Positions 32,622-41,149 are shown, numbered from the stretch's first letter. The stretch is DNA of 42,287 nt from Hyphomicrobiales bacterium (GCA_002709005.1 PAPH01000014.1:1-42287); one strand, 5' to 3'. A program made the numbers and translations. Notes: generated by a model not told the origin, from the letters alone.

Positions 32622-34567
32622 GCGACCAGACACTCGATCCCGTGACCTTCGAGGTCCTGAAGAACTCCTTCATCACCTCCGTCGACCAGATGGCCGAGCA
32701 GATTCTGAGAACCTGCTATTCCTTCGTGATGTACAACCGCGACTTCTCCTCGGCGCTGCACGATGCCGAGGGCAATTCGGCGGCCCAGGGCAACCAGGAT
32801 ATCGCGGTCCATGTCGGCACGCTGCATTTCACCTGCAAGGCCATCATCGAGGCCTTCAGGGGCGACATGCATCCCGGCGACGTCTACTGCACCAACGATC
32901 CCTATGCAGGGGGCACCCATTTCAGCGACGTCCGGCTGATCCGGCCCATCTTTCACGAAGGCAAGGTCATCGCCTTCAGCCAGTCGAACGGCCACTGGTC
33001 CGATCTCGGCGGCAGCGTGCCGGGCTCCTTCGACGTCACGGCGCGCGACATGTTCCGCGAGGCGGTGCGCATCACGCCGATCCGTCTGTTCCACAAGGGC
33101 CGCTTCTGCGCCGACGTTGCCAACATGATCGCCGCCAATACCCGCGATCCGGCCTCCATCATCGGCGACATCCACTCGCAGGCCCAGGCGACCCAGGTCT
33201 GCGAGCGCGAAATCCTGCGCCTCGTCGACAGGTACGGCGTCGATACGGTGACCGAGGGGCTGTCCTCGGTGCAGGACTATGTCGAGCGCGCCGTGCGCCA
33301 GCGCATTTCCGAACTGCCCGACGGGGTCTGGGAAACCCAGGACTTTATCGACCAGGATCCGGCCGCCGGCGAGGGCATGATCCCGATCAGGGTCAAGATG
33401 ACGATCAAGGGCGATCGCGTGACCTATGATTTCACCGGCAGCCATCCGACCATCGGCTCGATCTACAACTCCGCCTTTGGCGCCACTTTCTCGGCGGTTG
33501 CGGCCGGCATGAAGACGTTCTTCCCCGATCTGCCGCTCAATTCCGGTTTCTACCGGGTCTTCGACATCGTCGCGCCGGAAGGTTCGATCGTCGACGCCAA
33601 ATGGCCGGTCGCCGTCACCGGCTTCCTGATGCCGTTCGAGAAGATCATGAACGCGATCTACGAGATGTGGTCGCAGATCATCCCGGAACGCGCCATCGCC
33701 TGCGCCTTCAACCTCGAATATCTCTTGACCGGCGGTCAGGATGCCCGGACGCCGGAAAAGCCGATCTTCATGTTCTACGACTGGCTGCCCGGCGGCTGGG
33801 GCGGCCGCAACGGTAAGGACGGCTCCAACATGACCACGGCCTGTTTCGGCACCGGGCTGATGGCCCAGCCGGTGGAGGGCCAGGAACGCGCCAATCCGAT
33901 CCTGACCACGCGGTTCGAGGCCGAAACGGATTCGGCCGGCCCCGGCAAGTGGCGCGGCGGCGTGGGCGTGCGCAAGGTGTCGACCATGCTCGATTCCGCC
34001 AACACCGTGATCTCCTATATCTGTGACCGGGAGCGCGCTGTGGTCTGGGGGATCGAGGGCGGCCTGCCGTCCATGCCGCACGGCCTGACGCTTACCCGCG
34101 CCGGCAAGGCACCCGAATGGCTGGGCGCCACCTTCTCCGACGTGCCAATCGGTCCCGGCGACGAGTTCGACCGTCCGACGGCCGGCGGCGGCGGATTTGG
34201 CGATCCGCTGGAGCGCGATCCGGAGAAGGTTCTGGAGGACGTGATCGACGAATACGTTTCCGTCGAACGCGCGGCCAGGGATTACGGCGTGATCGTCATT
34301 CCCGTCGATCCGGAAATATGCGAATACAAGCTCGATCTCGAAGCGACGAAGGCCGAGCGGGAGAAGATCCGCGCCGCGCGCCTCGGGTGGTTCACGGCCG
34401 CGCCGGAAGATGTCGCGGAGGACTATAGGAGCGGAAAGATCGACATGCTCGACGCGGTGCGCCGCCATGCGGTCATCCTCGACTGGGAAACCGGTGAATT
34501 GCTGCCCAATTCCACCGCCCAGTTCCGGGAGATGTTCCAGAAGCGCACGGTCGCTTCCTGGGCCTGA
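32618..34567 (+). CDS. hyuB: Hydantoinase/oxoprolinase subunit B
   Basis: A 649-residue HyuB-family protein, somewhat longer than many (550-600). Typical stretches are PVTFEVLKNSFITSVDQMAE, FSSALHDAEGN, CTNDPYAGGTHFSDVRLI and, late, the glycine-rich GAGGFGDPLERDP-type segment here written GGGGFGDPLERDP. It binds substrate opposite the HyuA ATPase. It overlaps hyuA by 4 bp and is the partner for ATP-dependent lactam opening. The C-terminal 100 residues (from VIDEYVSVERAARDYGV) extend past the conserved core and look helical and charged. The next gene follows after a 103-bp gap that holds a terminator-like hairpin. Confidence 0.92.
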   Translation: MSDQTLDPVTFEVLKNSFITSVDQMAEQILRTCYSFVMYNRDFSSALHDAEGNSAAQGNQDIAVHVGTLHFTCKAIIEAFRGDMHPGDVYCTNDPYAGGTHFSDVRLIRPIFHEGKVIAFSQSNGHWSDLGGSVPGSFDVTARDMFREAVRITPIRLFHKGRFCADVANMIAANTRDPASIIGDIHSQAQATQVCEREILRLVDRYGVDTVTEGLSSVQDYVERAVRQRISELPDGVWETQDFIDQDPAAGEGMIPIRVKMTIKGDRVTYDFTGSHPTIGSIYNSAFGATFSAVAAGMKTFFPDLPLNSGFYRVFDIVAPEGSIVDAKWPVAVTGFLMPFEKIMNAIYEMWSQIIPERAIACAFNLEYLLTGGQDARTPEKPIFMFYDWLPGGWGGRNGKDGSNMTTACFGTGLMAQPVEGQERANPILTTRFEAETDSAGPGKWRGGVGVRKVSTMLDSANTVISYICDRERAVVWGIEGGLPSMPHGLTLTRAGKAPEWLGATFSDVPIGPGDEFDRPTAGGGGFGDPLERDPEKVLEDVIDEYVSVERAARDYGVIVIPVDPEICEYKLDLEATKAEREKIRAARLGWFTAAPEDVAEDYRSGKIDMLDAVRRHAVILDWETGELLPNSTAQFREMFQKRTVASWA

Positions 34568-34590
34568 CAAGGCTCCGGAGCCAACACATC

Positions 34591-34630
34591 CGCCCCCGGA
34601 CCTTCGGGCCCGGGGCGTTCTGTATTTTTC
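34591..34630 (+). terminator. Rho-independent-type terminator after hyuB
   Basis: CGCCCC-C-GG-A-CC, a TTCG tetraloop, then GG-G-CC-C-GGGGCG, followed by TTCTGTATTTTTC. The arms make ten GC pairs with two internal mismatches, and the TTCG loop and T5 run fit an intrinsic terminator. It lies 23 bp after hyuB and would separate, or partly reduce, expression of the aminotransferase gene. Confidence 0.7.
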
Positions 34631-34670
34631 CGTCTGACGCACAGTGCGCCGGCGGCATCAGGAGACGGTC

Positions 34671-36023
34671 ATGACTCACCAGCCCAATTCCATCGAGGGG
34701 CGCGATATCGCCTATCACCTTCACTCCTACACGAACGCGCGCAAGCAGGAGGCGGAGGGCTCGATCGTCATCGACCGGGGCGAGGGGATCTACGTCTACG
34801 ACAATTCCGGCAAGCGCTACATCGAAGGCATGGCGGGCCTGTGGAGCGTCGGCGTCGGTTTCGGCGAGAAGCGCCTGGTGGAGGCCGCGGCGCGGCAGAT
34901 GGAGAAGCTGCCCTTCTACCATACCTTCACCCAGAAGACGCACACGCCTGCCGCCGAACTCGCCGAGAAGCTGGTCGCCATCGCGCCGGTTCCGATGTCG
35001 AAAGCCTATTTCACCAATTCCGGCTCCGAGGCCAACGACACGATGGTCAAGATGATCCGCTACCGGGCGAACGCGCTCGGCAAGCCGGAGAAGAAGAAGA
35101 TCATCTCGCGCATCAAGGGCTATCACGGCGTGACGCTCGCCGCCGCCAGCCTGACGGGACTGCCCAACAATCACCGCTCCTTCGACCTGCCGATGCCGGG
35201 CATCCTCCACACCTCGTGCCCGCATTACCGCGTCTACAAGGAGGAGAATGAGAGCGAGGCCGAATTCGTCACCCGCATGGCAGCCGACCTCGAGGCGATG
35301 ATCGAGGCCGAAGGGGCCGACACCATCGCCGCCTTCATCGGCGAGCCGGTGATGGGCGCGGGCGGCGTGATCGTTCCGCCGGATGGCTACTGGGAGGCGA
35401 TCCAGGCGATCCTCAAGAAGCACGACATTCTTCTGGTCGCCGACGAGGTGATCTGCGGTTTCGGCCGCACCGGCAATATGTTCGGCTCCGAGACGATGGG
35501 CATGGAGCCCGACATCATGACGCTGTCGAAACAGCTTTCCTCGTCCTACCAGCCGATCTCGGCTCTGCTGATCAACGACCGCGTCTACCAGCCGCTCGCC
35601 GACGAATCCAAATCGATCGGCACCTTCGGCCACGGTTACACCGCCGCCGGCCACCCGGTCGCTTCCGCCGTCGCGCTCGAAAACCTCAAGATCATCGAGG
35701 AACGGGACCTGGTCGGAAACGTCCGTGCGCTCGCCCCGCGCTTTGCGGAAGGCCTTGGCACATTTGCCGGTCATCCCCTGGTCGTGGAAACCCGCGGCAT
35801 CGGCCTTATCGGCGCCATCGAACTCAAGCCTCGCGAGGGCATGGCGCCGGGTGCGCTTGGAGCACGCCTCTTCGCCATCCTGCAGGAAAACGGACTGATC
35901 GCCCGCGCCATCGGCGACTCACTGGCTCTCTGCCCGCCGATGATCATCGACGACAGGCAGCTCGATGACATGTTCGGGATTTTCGACAAGTCGCTGGATC
36001 AGTTCGCGAAGGAACTGGGGTAG
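34671..36023 (+). CDS. Class III aminotransferase (putrescine/omega-amino acid:pyruvate type)
   Basis: A 450-residue PLP-dependent fold-type I aminotransferase. PLP contacts are visible in NSGSEANDT, KGYHG, the aspartate of LLVADEVICGFGRTG, and the Schiff-base lysine K287 in TLSKQLSSSYQPISA. The pattern resembles SpuC/omega-amino-acid aminotransferases that transfer a terminal amine to pyruvate. ATG 34671 follows CAGGAGACGGTC. It stands last in the array, behind a terminator, and could remove the amino group of the opened, hydrolysed product (an omega-amino acid), whose aldehyde one of the two dehydrogenases would then handle. Its 3' end converges on the histidine-kinase gene with a 7-bp gap. 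Confidence 0.9.
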   Translation: MTHQPNSIEGRDIAYHLHSYTNARKQEAEGSIVIDRGEGIYVYDNSGKRYIEGMAGLWSVGVGFGEKRLVEAAARQMEKLPFYHTFTQKTHTPAAELAEKLVAIAPVPMSKAYFTNSGSEANDTMVKMIRYRANALGKPEKKKIISRIKGYHGVTLAAASLTGLPNNHRSFDLPMPGILHTSCPHYRVYKEENESEAEFVTRMAADLEAMIEAEGADTIAAFIGEPVMGAGGVIVPPDGYWEAIQAILKKHDILLVADEVICGFGRTGNMFGSETMGMEPDIMTLSKQLSSSYQPISALLINDRVYQPLADESKSIGTFGHGYTAAGHPVASAVALENLKIIEERDLVGNVRALAPRFAEGLGTFAGHPLVVETRGIGLIGAIELKPREGMAPGALGARLFAILQENGLIARAIGDSLALCPPMIIDDRQLDDMFGIFDKSLDQFAKELG

Positions 36024-36030
36024 GGCGCGT

Positions 36031-37464
36031 TCAGATGTCGGCGGACTTATGACCTGAGGAGTTAGGTGTCGGTGCCCGCGTCGAAGGCGAGGGGGCCAAC
36101 ATGAAGGTCATCCGAAATGCAGCGCCGCTGGCGGTGGTTTCCTGCCTGAAACTGCCGTTCATGCGCCGCATGGCCGTTTCACATATCGATAGTCCCAGTC
36201 CGCTTCCCGACCGCGTATCGTGGCTGCCGCGGACGAAACGGGAAAAGTTTGAAGCTGGAAACCACCGGGGCAAGCCGGGCCCTGTATCGACAAACAGAAG
36301 CGTTCCGTCGTCGGAGATCGAAATCTTGACACCGGTGCCGAGCGGAGTGTGTTTGCGAACATTGTCCAGAAGGTTTCGGATGATAAGCGCAATCAGTGTC
36401 GGGTCGCCGATTATCTGCACTGGCAAGTCCAGACCATCCGCCTCAATCGTCCATCCTGCCGCGATCAGCTGCGCAGCCGCTTCTTCGAGCACTTGGGCAA
36501 CCGTATCGCCGAGGTGAAGCGACTGCAGGGAGAAAGCCTTGCTGCCATCCAGCCTGGCGATTTGCAGCAGCTGCTCGATGAGACGGGCCATTGCATCGAT
36601 GTCCTGCATGGCCGCGTCACGGTCCGGAACAGAGCGAATGTTTTCCAGCCGCAGCTTGAGGTCGGCAAGCGGCGTCCTGAGCTCATGGGCGGCATGGATG
36701 GAGAAATCGCGTTGAGCCCGAGCGCCGGCTTCTATGCTGTCCAGGGAATGGTTGACCGCGGCGATGAGCGGCTGAATTTCCGCGGGCGCCGATGAGCCGG
36801 CAAGCCGCTGATGGCCCAGATTATCAAAGGTGATCCGCTCGGCCTGAGCGGCCACACGCCGAAGTCCCAGAAGACTGACGCGAACGATGCCCACGCCGGT
36901 GATCACCACGACAACGAGCATTGCCAGTGCCGCCCAGCCCAGTTCTTCGAGAGACTGGGCAAAGAACGTGTTGGTCAAAGCCGCGACATCGGAACGCGAT
37001 CGTGCCAGGCGGAGCCACACATCGAATTCCGGCACAAACAGCTCGGCAATCAGGACGGGGCCGGCGCCGTCGAGCGTCGTTCCGGCTAGAAGAACAGGTT
37101 CCGGGCCTGCCGGTTCAGGGCGTCCGGCCGGAGCGTTGGCCTCGGAGCGATCAAGCACCGTCCCTGTCGCGTCCGTGATGGTGTAGCCGTAGATGGGCCG
37201 TGCGCCTGACAGGAGACCGGTATAGGGCGGGTCGATTTCCAGTGATGTCTCGACCGGGCGATCAAGCGCGACCGTGCCGTCCGGAGTGCGCCGAAGCAAT
37301 CCCGCCCATTCCTCGACTTGTGTCGTTAGCCCGCGTTCCTCAATCGCGAACTGGCCGCGCGTGAACTCCATGGAGAGGATCGTGCCGGCACCGACGAGGG
37401 TCAAGGCGGACATGACGGTCACGACGACCGCAAGCCTGACATCGAGGCGATGGGCGGGCCTCAT
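36031..37464 (-). CDS. Sensor histidine kinase
   Basis: A 477-residue membrane kinase. Membrane segment one is near residues 12-32 (AVVVTVMSALTLVGAGTI); a periplasmic sensor of about 130 residues follows; segment two is WAALAMLVVVVITGVGIV. After a HAMP-like linker, the phospho-accepting histidine lies in HAAHELRTPL. ATP-binding motifs are IRNLLDNVRKHTP (N box), DTGPGLP (G1) and GSGLGLSI (G2). It overlaps the response-regulator gene by 4 bp (ATGA), which sets its start at 37464. It resembles QseC/PmrB/TctE-type kinases. The stimulus is unknown; the divergent phosphatase gene hints at envelope or lipid signals. Confidence 0.92.
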   Translation of the reverse strand: MRPAHRLDVRLAVVVTVMSALTLVGAGTILSMEFTRGQFAIEERGLTTQVEEWAGLLRRTPDGTVALDRPVETSLEIDPPYTGLLSGARPIYGYTITDATGTVLDRSEANAPAGRPEPAGPEPVLLAGTTLDGAGPVLIAELFVPEFDVWLRLARSRSDVAALTNTFFAQSLEELGWAALAMLVVVVITGVGIVRVSLLGLRRVAAQAERITFDNLGHQRLAGSSAPAEIQPLIAAVNHSLDSIEAGARAQRDFSIHAAHELRTPLADLKLRLENIRSVPDRDAAMQDIDAMARLIEQLLQIARLDGSKAFSLQSLHLGDTVAQVLEEAAAQLIAAGWTIEADGLDLPVQIIGDPTLIALIIRNLLDNVRKHTPLGTGVKISISDDGTLLFVDTGPGLPRWFPASNFSRFVRGSHDTRSGSGLGLSICETAMRRMNGSFRQETTASGAAFRMTFMLAPSPSTRAPTPNSSGHKSADI

Positions 37465-38138
37465 GATTGGGTCTCGCACAGGATATAGCCCAAGCCCCGC
37501 AGCGCCTTGAGCTCCACCGTGGCTCCGGCGTCCGAAAGCTTCCTGCGAAGCCGATGAATCAGCGTCTCGACTGCGTTGTCGGACCAGTCCTGGTGCAGCG
37601 CATAGAGATGCTCGCCCAGCACCCGCTTCGGCGTGACCCGATCCCCGGCACGGATGAGCTTGTCGAGGGCTGCAAATTCCTGAGCGGTCAGCCTTATGTC
37701 GCGATTGGCTACTGTCAGACTTGTTTTTTGCGGATCGTAGAGAAGATTTCCCAGGCGCAATTCGTCCGCTGTTATCTCTGGCGAGCGTCTCCGCAGCGCC
37801 CTCAATCGTGCCAGTAGCTCTTCCGTTGCAAAGGGCTTAACAAGATAGTCATCGGCACCCGCATCCAGCCCGGTCACCCGATCCCCGATCTCGTCCCGCG
37901 CGGTGAGCATCAAGGTGGGCGTCCGCAGACCGGCAGTGCGAGCGGATCTGACCAGCGCCCGGCCGTCACCGTCATCGAGCATGATATCGACGATGCAAAG
38001 GTTGTATGCGACCATTTTCCATGCAGCTTCTGCGTCCGCCACGGTTGCGAATATGTCGACCGCGTGACCGGCCTCGGTAAGCCGTCGACCCAAAGCTTGC
38101 GAAAGCAGGCGATCATTTTCGACGAGCAGAATTCGCAT
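37461..38138 (-). CDS. OmpR-family response regulator
   Basis: A 225-residue regulator: receiver domain residues 1-112 with acidic pocket VENDR, phospho-acceptor D51 in CIVDIMLDD, K101 in YLVKPF, then a winged-helix output domain (ITADELRLGNLLYD to HRLRRKLSD). The position normally Asp-Asp in the acidic pocket reads E7-N8-D9, so one acidic residue is replaced by Asn but two remain. ATG 38138 with GGAGAG five bases upstream is preferred over the GTG at 38144. It is encoded first in the two-gene unit and is divergent from the PAP2 phosphatase gene, its likeliest local target. Confidence 0.92.
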   Translation of the reverse strand: MRILLVENDRLLSQALGRRLTEAGHAVDIFATVADAEAAWKMVAYNLCIVDIMLDDGDGRALVRSARTAGLRTPTLMLTARDEIGDRVTGLDAGADDYLVKPFATEELLARLRALRRRSPEITADELRLGNLLYDPQKTSLTVANRDIRLTAQEFAALDKLIRAGDRVTPKRVLGEHLYALHQDWSDNAVETLIHRLRRKLSDAGATVELKALRGLGYILCETQS

Positions 38139-38349
38139 CACCACTCTCCATAACCCAAACGTCGCGTGTCAAGGCGACGCTCTCGGGCTGCCGATGGGCT
38201 CTTACCCCGAAGTGATAGCGACGAGTGGCTGTCGCACGCAAGCCAGTATGCCTGACATCCGGTCCGCCCAGCACGCTGGCTGCGCGGAATGGGTTTCAGG
38301 GGTCTGACTGCAAGTTTTCTGCAAGTTAGCCGGCGCAGAGGCGGCGGCT

Positions 38350-39096
38350 ATGAGCACAGTCCTGGACACACCCGTTTCATTCCGCGCGACATCAGACCGC
38401 CTGGTTTTCGCGTTCCTGTTTGGCATTTTGGCGACCAGCATGTTCTTCTGGTTCTTTCCGGAGGCGGATCTGGTTGCAAGCCGCTTGTTCTTCAGCCCCG
38501 GCGACGGTTTCACCCTGTCAAAAGATCCCGTCTTGCGGTGGCTCCGTAGCAGCTCCGATTGGGTTCTGGGCGGGATTGTTGGCATGCTGGCCGCCCGCAT
38601 CCTCTGGTGCGCTGTCCAATCGTCATTGGCTTCGCCTCAAGCACGGAAACCGGTCTGGCTGCTGGCCGGATTGGCGCTCGGTCCGGGCTTGATTGTGAAC
38701 GCCATCTTGAAGGAACTCTGGGGTCGTCCTCGACCACATCAGGTCGATGCCTTCGGAGGAGATGCGGTCTACCAAAAGGTCTGGGTCATCAGCGACTGGT
38801 GCAGTGGAAATTGCTCGTTTGTCAGCGGAGAAGCTTCGGCGTCGGCTTGGCTCGTGGCAGCGGCAATCGTTTCGCCCAAGCCGATAAGACGGGCCGCAAC
38901 CGCAATGGCTGTTTTCTATGCAGGATCGTTGTCGCTGAACCGCGTCGCCTTCGGCGGACATTTCCTGTCCGACGTTATCCTCGCATGGCTTATCTGCGGG
39001 CTGGTATTTGCGCTTCTTTACCGCGTTCTTCCGGCCAGGGCCCACAGCTTCCGTTCGCGCGGTGGACGAATCTCGACGAGAGCCTCCGACCAGTGA
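38350..39096 (+). CDS. PAP2-family membrane phosphatase (lipid phosphatase-like)
   Basis: A 248-residue membrane protein with about six hydrophobic segments. Motif C1 is K121-x6-R128-P129 (KELWGRPRP); C2, usually PSGH, reads FVSGEAS with E161 in place of His; C3 is NRVAFGGHFLSD, with Asn for the usual Ser but the nucleophilic His and the Asp intact. Such SGE variants occur in phosphatases acting on lipid A or similar lipid phosphates. It is divergent from the two-component genes (211-bp gap), suggesting that the regulator controls it, as PmrA-type regulators control lipid A modification. The lipid substrate is not provable here. Confidence 0.85.
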   Translation: MSTVLDTPVSFRATSDRLVFAFLFGILATSMFFWFFPEADLVASRLFFSPGDGFTLSKDPVLRWLRSSSDWVLGGIVGMLAARILWCAVQSSLASPQARKPVWLLAGLALGPGLIVNAILKELWGRPRPHQVDAFGGDAVYQKVWVISDWCSGNCSFVSGEASASAWLVAAAIVSPKPIRRAATAMAVFYAGSLSLNRVAFGGHFLSDVILAWLICGLVFALLYRVLPARAHSFRSRGGRISTRASDQ

Positions 39097-39598
39097 ATTG
39101 GCGTGAGATACCTGCTGCCAAGGTGTGTGGTTGGGACCTCGCCTCAATGGCGGTCAAGGGACAGAACGGGGATTCGATGGATCCAGCCACCTGTCGCTCC
39201 TTAAAGGCAGGCAAAGGATGCACCGGGAAAAACACTCTGGGCAAACTATGGTGCAAGGAGCAATGGTGAGCGCGCAGGGGTTCGAACCCTGGACCTACTG
39301 ATTAAAAGTTTGAGGTGCCAATAATTATCTATTTGAAATTAAATATAAAAAGATGTTCAAGAGTCGAGTGTGTGCAAAAATGTGTGTGCGTGTGAGCCTT
39401 TTCTAAGCTGTCATGGCACCTTCGGCAATGATAAACTGTAACGCGAACCTGCCGGTCTCTGCTTGCTCTGGTGAGCAATGTCGGGGTTCCTCGGAGTACT
39501 CTCCTGGGCGGGCCCGGCATGCATCATTCCCCCGCCTGAAGTGCGCTGGGGCGGCTTAAGCTCGCATTCGTCTTCTGATCAAGGAGTGCAATTCTCGA
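39097..39598. other. Island boundary without convincing genes
   Basis: After the phosphatase gene the GC-rich coding pattern stops. Up to 39263 I see no gene. The tRNA-Lys fragment follows (separate entry). From about 39303 the DNA turns AT-rich (AATTAAATATAAAAAG and GTGTGTG-like runs) with no supported coding frame. The composition step coincides with the tRNA fragment, as at the edge of an integrated element. Confidence 0.6.
39264..39308 (-). pseudogene. 3' part of tRNA-Lys(UUU), probable integrase attachment-site core
   Basis: On the minus strand the bases give anticodon loop CTTTTAA (anticodon TTT), 3' anticodon stem TCAGT, variable region AGGTC, a perfect T-arm (CAGGG-TTCGAAC-CCCTG), 3' acceptor strand CGCGCTC, discriminator A and encoded CCA. 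The 5' half is absent: upstream bases do not pair with the anticodon stem and no D-arm or GAGCGCG strand exists. Integrating elements using tyrosine recombinases commonly recombine at exactly this tRNA portion, leaving such 3' fragments at their far end. It is about 45 nt, not a functional tRNA. Confidence 0.8.
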
Positions 39599-39700
39599 AT
39601 GGATTCCCGCGGCACAATGCTTTCGTATTTTCTCGAAATGGCGCTGATGGAAGTGCTGGATATGGCGGAAAAGCGAACAGGAACAAAAGGAGAACATTGA
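39599..39700 (+). CDS. Possible small protein, 33 residues
   Basis: ATG 39599 to TGA 39700 encodes a 33-residue peptide: MDSRGTMLSY, then FLEMALMEVLDMAEKR and a short polar tail. The central part is an amphipathic helix rich in Met, Leu and Glu. An AAGGAG-like run lies about 12 bases upstream, a bit far. It could equally be the remnant of a larger gene. No family is recognised. Confidence 0.3.
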   Translation: MDSRGTMLSYFLEMALMEVLDMAEKRTGTKGEH

Positions 39701-39762
39701 TTTCGCTTGCGAGAACAGCGAAGTGAGCCTAGGGACGGTAATTCCAAATGAAGGAGTTGCCG

Positions 39763-39972
39763 ATGGCACGCCACAAACGACGTTCCGAGCTAAGGGCAAA
39801 GGAATGCCAACTGCTGCTCGAGGAGGTTCAGAGAACGCACGATCAAACCATCGATCTTCTTCGCCAGCTAAAGCCGCTAGACCGCCATTATCAAGACCTC
39901 CTTGCCTTGGATAACGCTATTGCCACGGCCGTTCGGGAAATCACCGGGGACGAGGCCCTATGGTGTAGATAG
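39763..39972 (+). CDS. Hypothetical small coiled-coil protein
   Basis: A 69-residue protein starting MARHKRRSEL. ATG 39763 is fixed by AAGGAG six bases upstream; a longer version from ATG 39748 would include that site. The sequence is charged and helical, with leucines and isoleucines spaced as in a coiled coil (LLLEEVQ, TIDLLRQLKPL, YQDLLALDNAI), then a short C-terminal WCR. I do not recognise a family. Codon use is less GC-biased than in the catabolic operons, and it lies in the AT-richer segment behind the tRNA fragment, in line with mobile-element cargo. It has no close co-directional partner on either side. Confidence 0.5.
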   Translation: MARHKRRSELRAKECQLLLEEVQRTHDQTIDLLRQLKPLDRHYQDLLALDNAIATAVREITGDEALWCR

Positions 39973-40121
39973 GACTAGGCAGAATGCCGCCGGCACGAAT
40001 GGGCTAAGACAACTAGTTTCGCCGCTGTCGGCGGATCATTCACCTCCAATCATGCACTGACATTATTGGAAGCGACCGCATCAGTTTGCCGTGATGTCGA
40101 AAACTTTATCCAAAATGAATG

Positions 40122-41084
40122 TCAGGGAGCTTTACAGCTTTCGTTATGCGATGAGCCTGATAATAGCGCCTCAAAACAGTCTAGGTCTTCGTCGCTGTAG
40201 CCTGAGCCATACACAACGGGCCAAAGCATCAAGCCGCGGTCACCAGAGAATTCCCTTTTCACTTTTTTCTGGAACTGCTGCTCGATGAAAAGGTCGCCTT
40301 TGTTTACGTAGGCGGGTTGAGCCAAAGCCGCCGAATAAATAAGGACGCGCGGCGAGAAATCCGCAAGGGAAAGGAGCATTCTATCGAAATCCTTACGACG
40401 TTCTTCATTACTTTCGCGGCTTCGATCGCCTTCTTGAAAGCAGGAGAAATGCGCGACAATCACGGTCGGTTCGGTCTCACGCCATATTAATGGCAGCTCC
40501 CTTGCGTCCCAGTCGACCGACAGAACCTTGGTCCGATAGTGGGCGACACTTAGCCGATCAAGACGGTCTTCCATAGCAACGAAGAAGGGCTCCCCGTACG
40601 TCTCAGCTTCGCAATCCAGCAATGCAACGCCTCCCTTGGTTACATCCCTGGAAAGGTCCGGTGACGTTTTAAGGAGCCAGTCACGCAACATCCGATGGAT
40701 TGGATCAATGAGAGATGTCGGCTTTACCGTTTGGTTGTGATTTGCGTCATTGACTGGTCTAAAATCTTGCTCACACAAGTTATCGGCTTCATCTGGCTTC
40801 ACTGCAAAGGCCTCCAATGGCCTGACCCAACCCGACGTGGCTACCGTCTCGTAAGCGCAGTATGTTGCGATCGGAGCATTTTTAGTCGCCTTTCGCCAAG
40901 TCCTGCGCAAAGTTCGAAGATACGAGTCAGGACTATTAGACGTGCCGAGCTGGTAGAGGTTTTGGCTGTTGCTCACCAACTTTGCGAGATCCGCAAGCCC
41001 GCTTCCATTAATAGGGGACGCAAAGAGAAACAGAGCTTCGATGCGAGGAATGACGTCGCGATTATCAACAATGTACTGCCGCGT
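40122..41084 (-). pseudogene. Alpha/beta-hydrolase fusion gene truncated at the 5' end by IS insertion
   Basis: The minus-strand frame is open for 320 codons from the IS junction at 41084 to TAG/TAA at 40122. Its first part (ALFLFASPINGSGLADLAKL, then NSPDSYLRTL, ETVATSG and NDANHNQTVKPTSLIDPIHR) is the second half of an alpha/beta hydrolase: the hydrophobic strand, the ASP-G-GLADLA loop and the catalytic-histidine region NHNQTVKP. The part with the nucleophilic serine elbow is gone. About 170 further residues form an unrecognised domain (for example TEPTVIVAHFSC, SPRVLIYSAALAQ, LMLWPVVYGSGYS). A TTG at 40979 could start a remnant, but the gene is almost certainly broken. The large second domain suggests an effector fused to a hydrolase. 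Confidence 0.7.
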
Positions 41085-41149
41085 TGACCTGCTCCCCTGA
41101 ATGATCCTCGTTTTTTAGTTAGCCTGTTCCCCAACGAAGGAGACAGGTA

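Noticed and set aside
32471..34642. Minus-strand open frame of over 700 codons opposite hyuB
   Set aside because: It is the shadow of hyuB, with low-complexity Asp/Gly/Arg/His-rich composition and no domain. Similar frames at 12561-14162 and 21959-23257 were dismissed for the same reason.
39264..39340. Complete tRNA-Lys gene
   Set aside because: The 5' half (acceptor 5' strand, D-arm, 5' anticodon stem) is absent and the next bases are AT-rich non-tRNA sequence.
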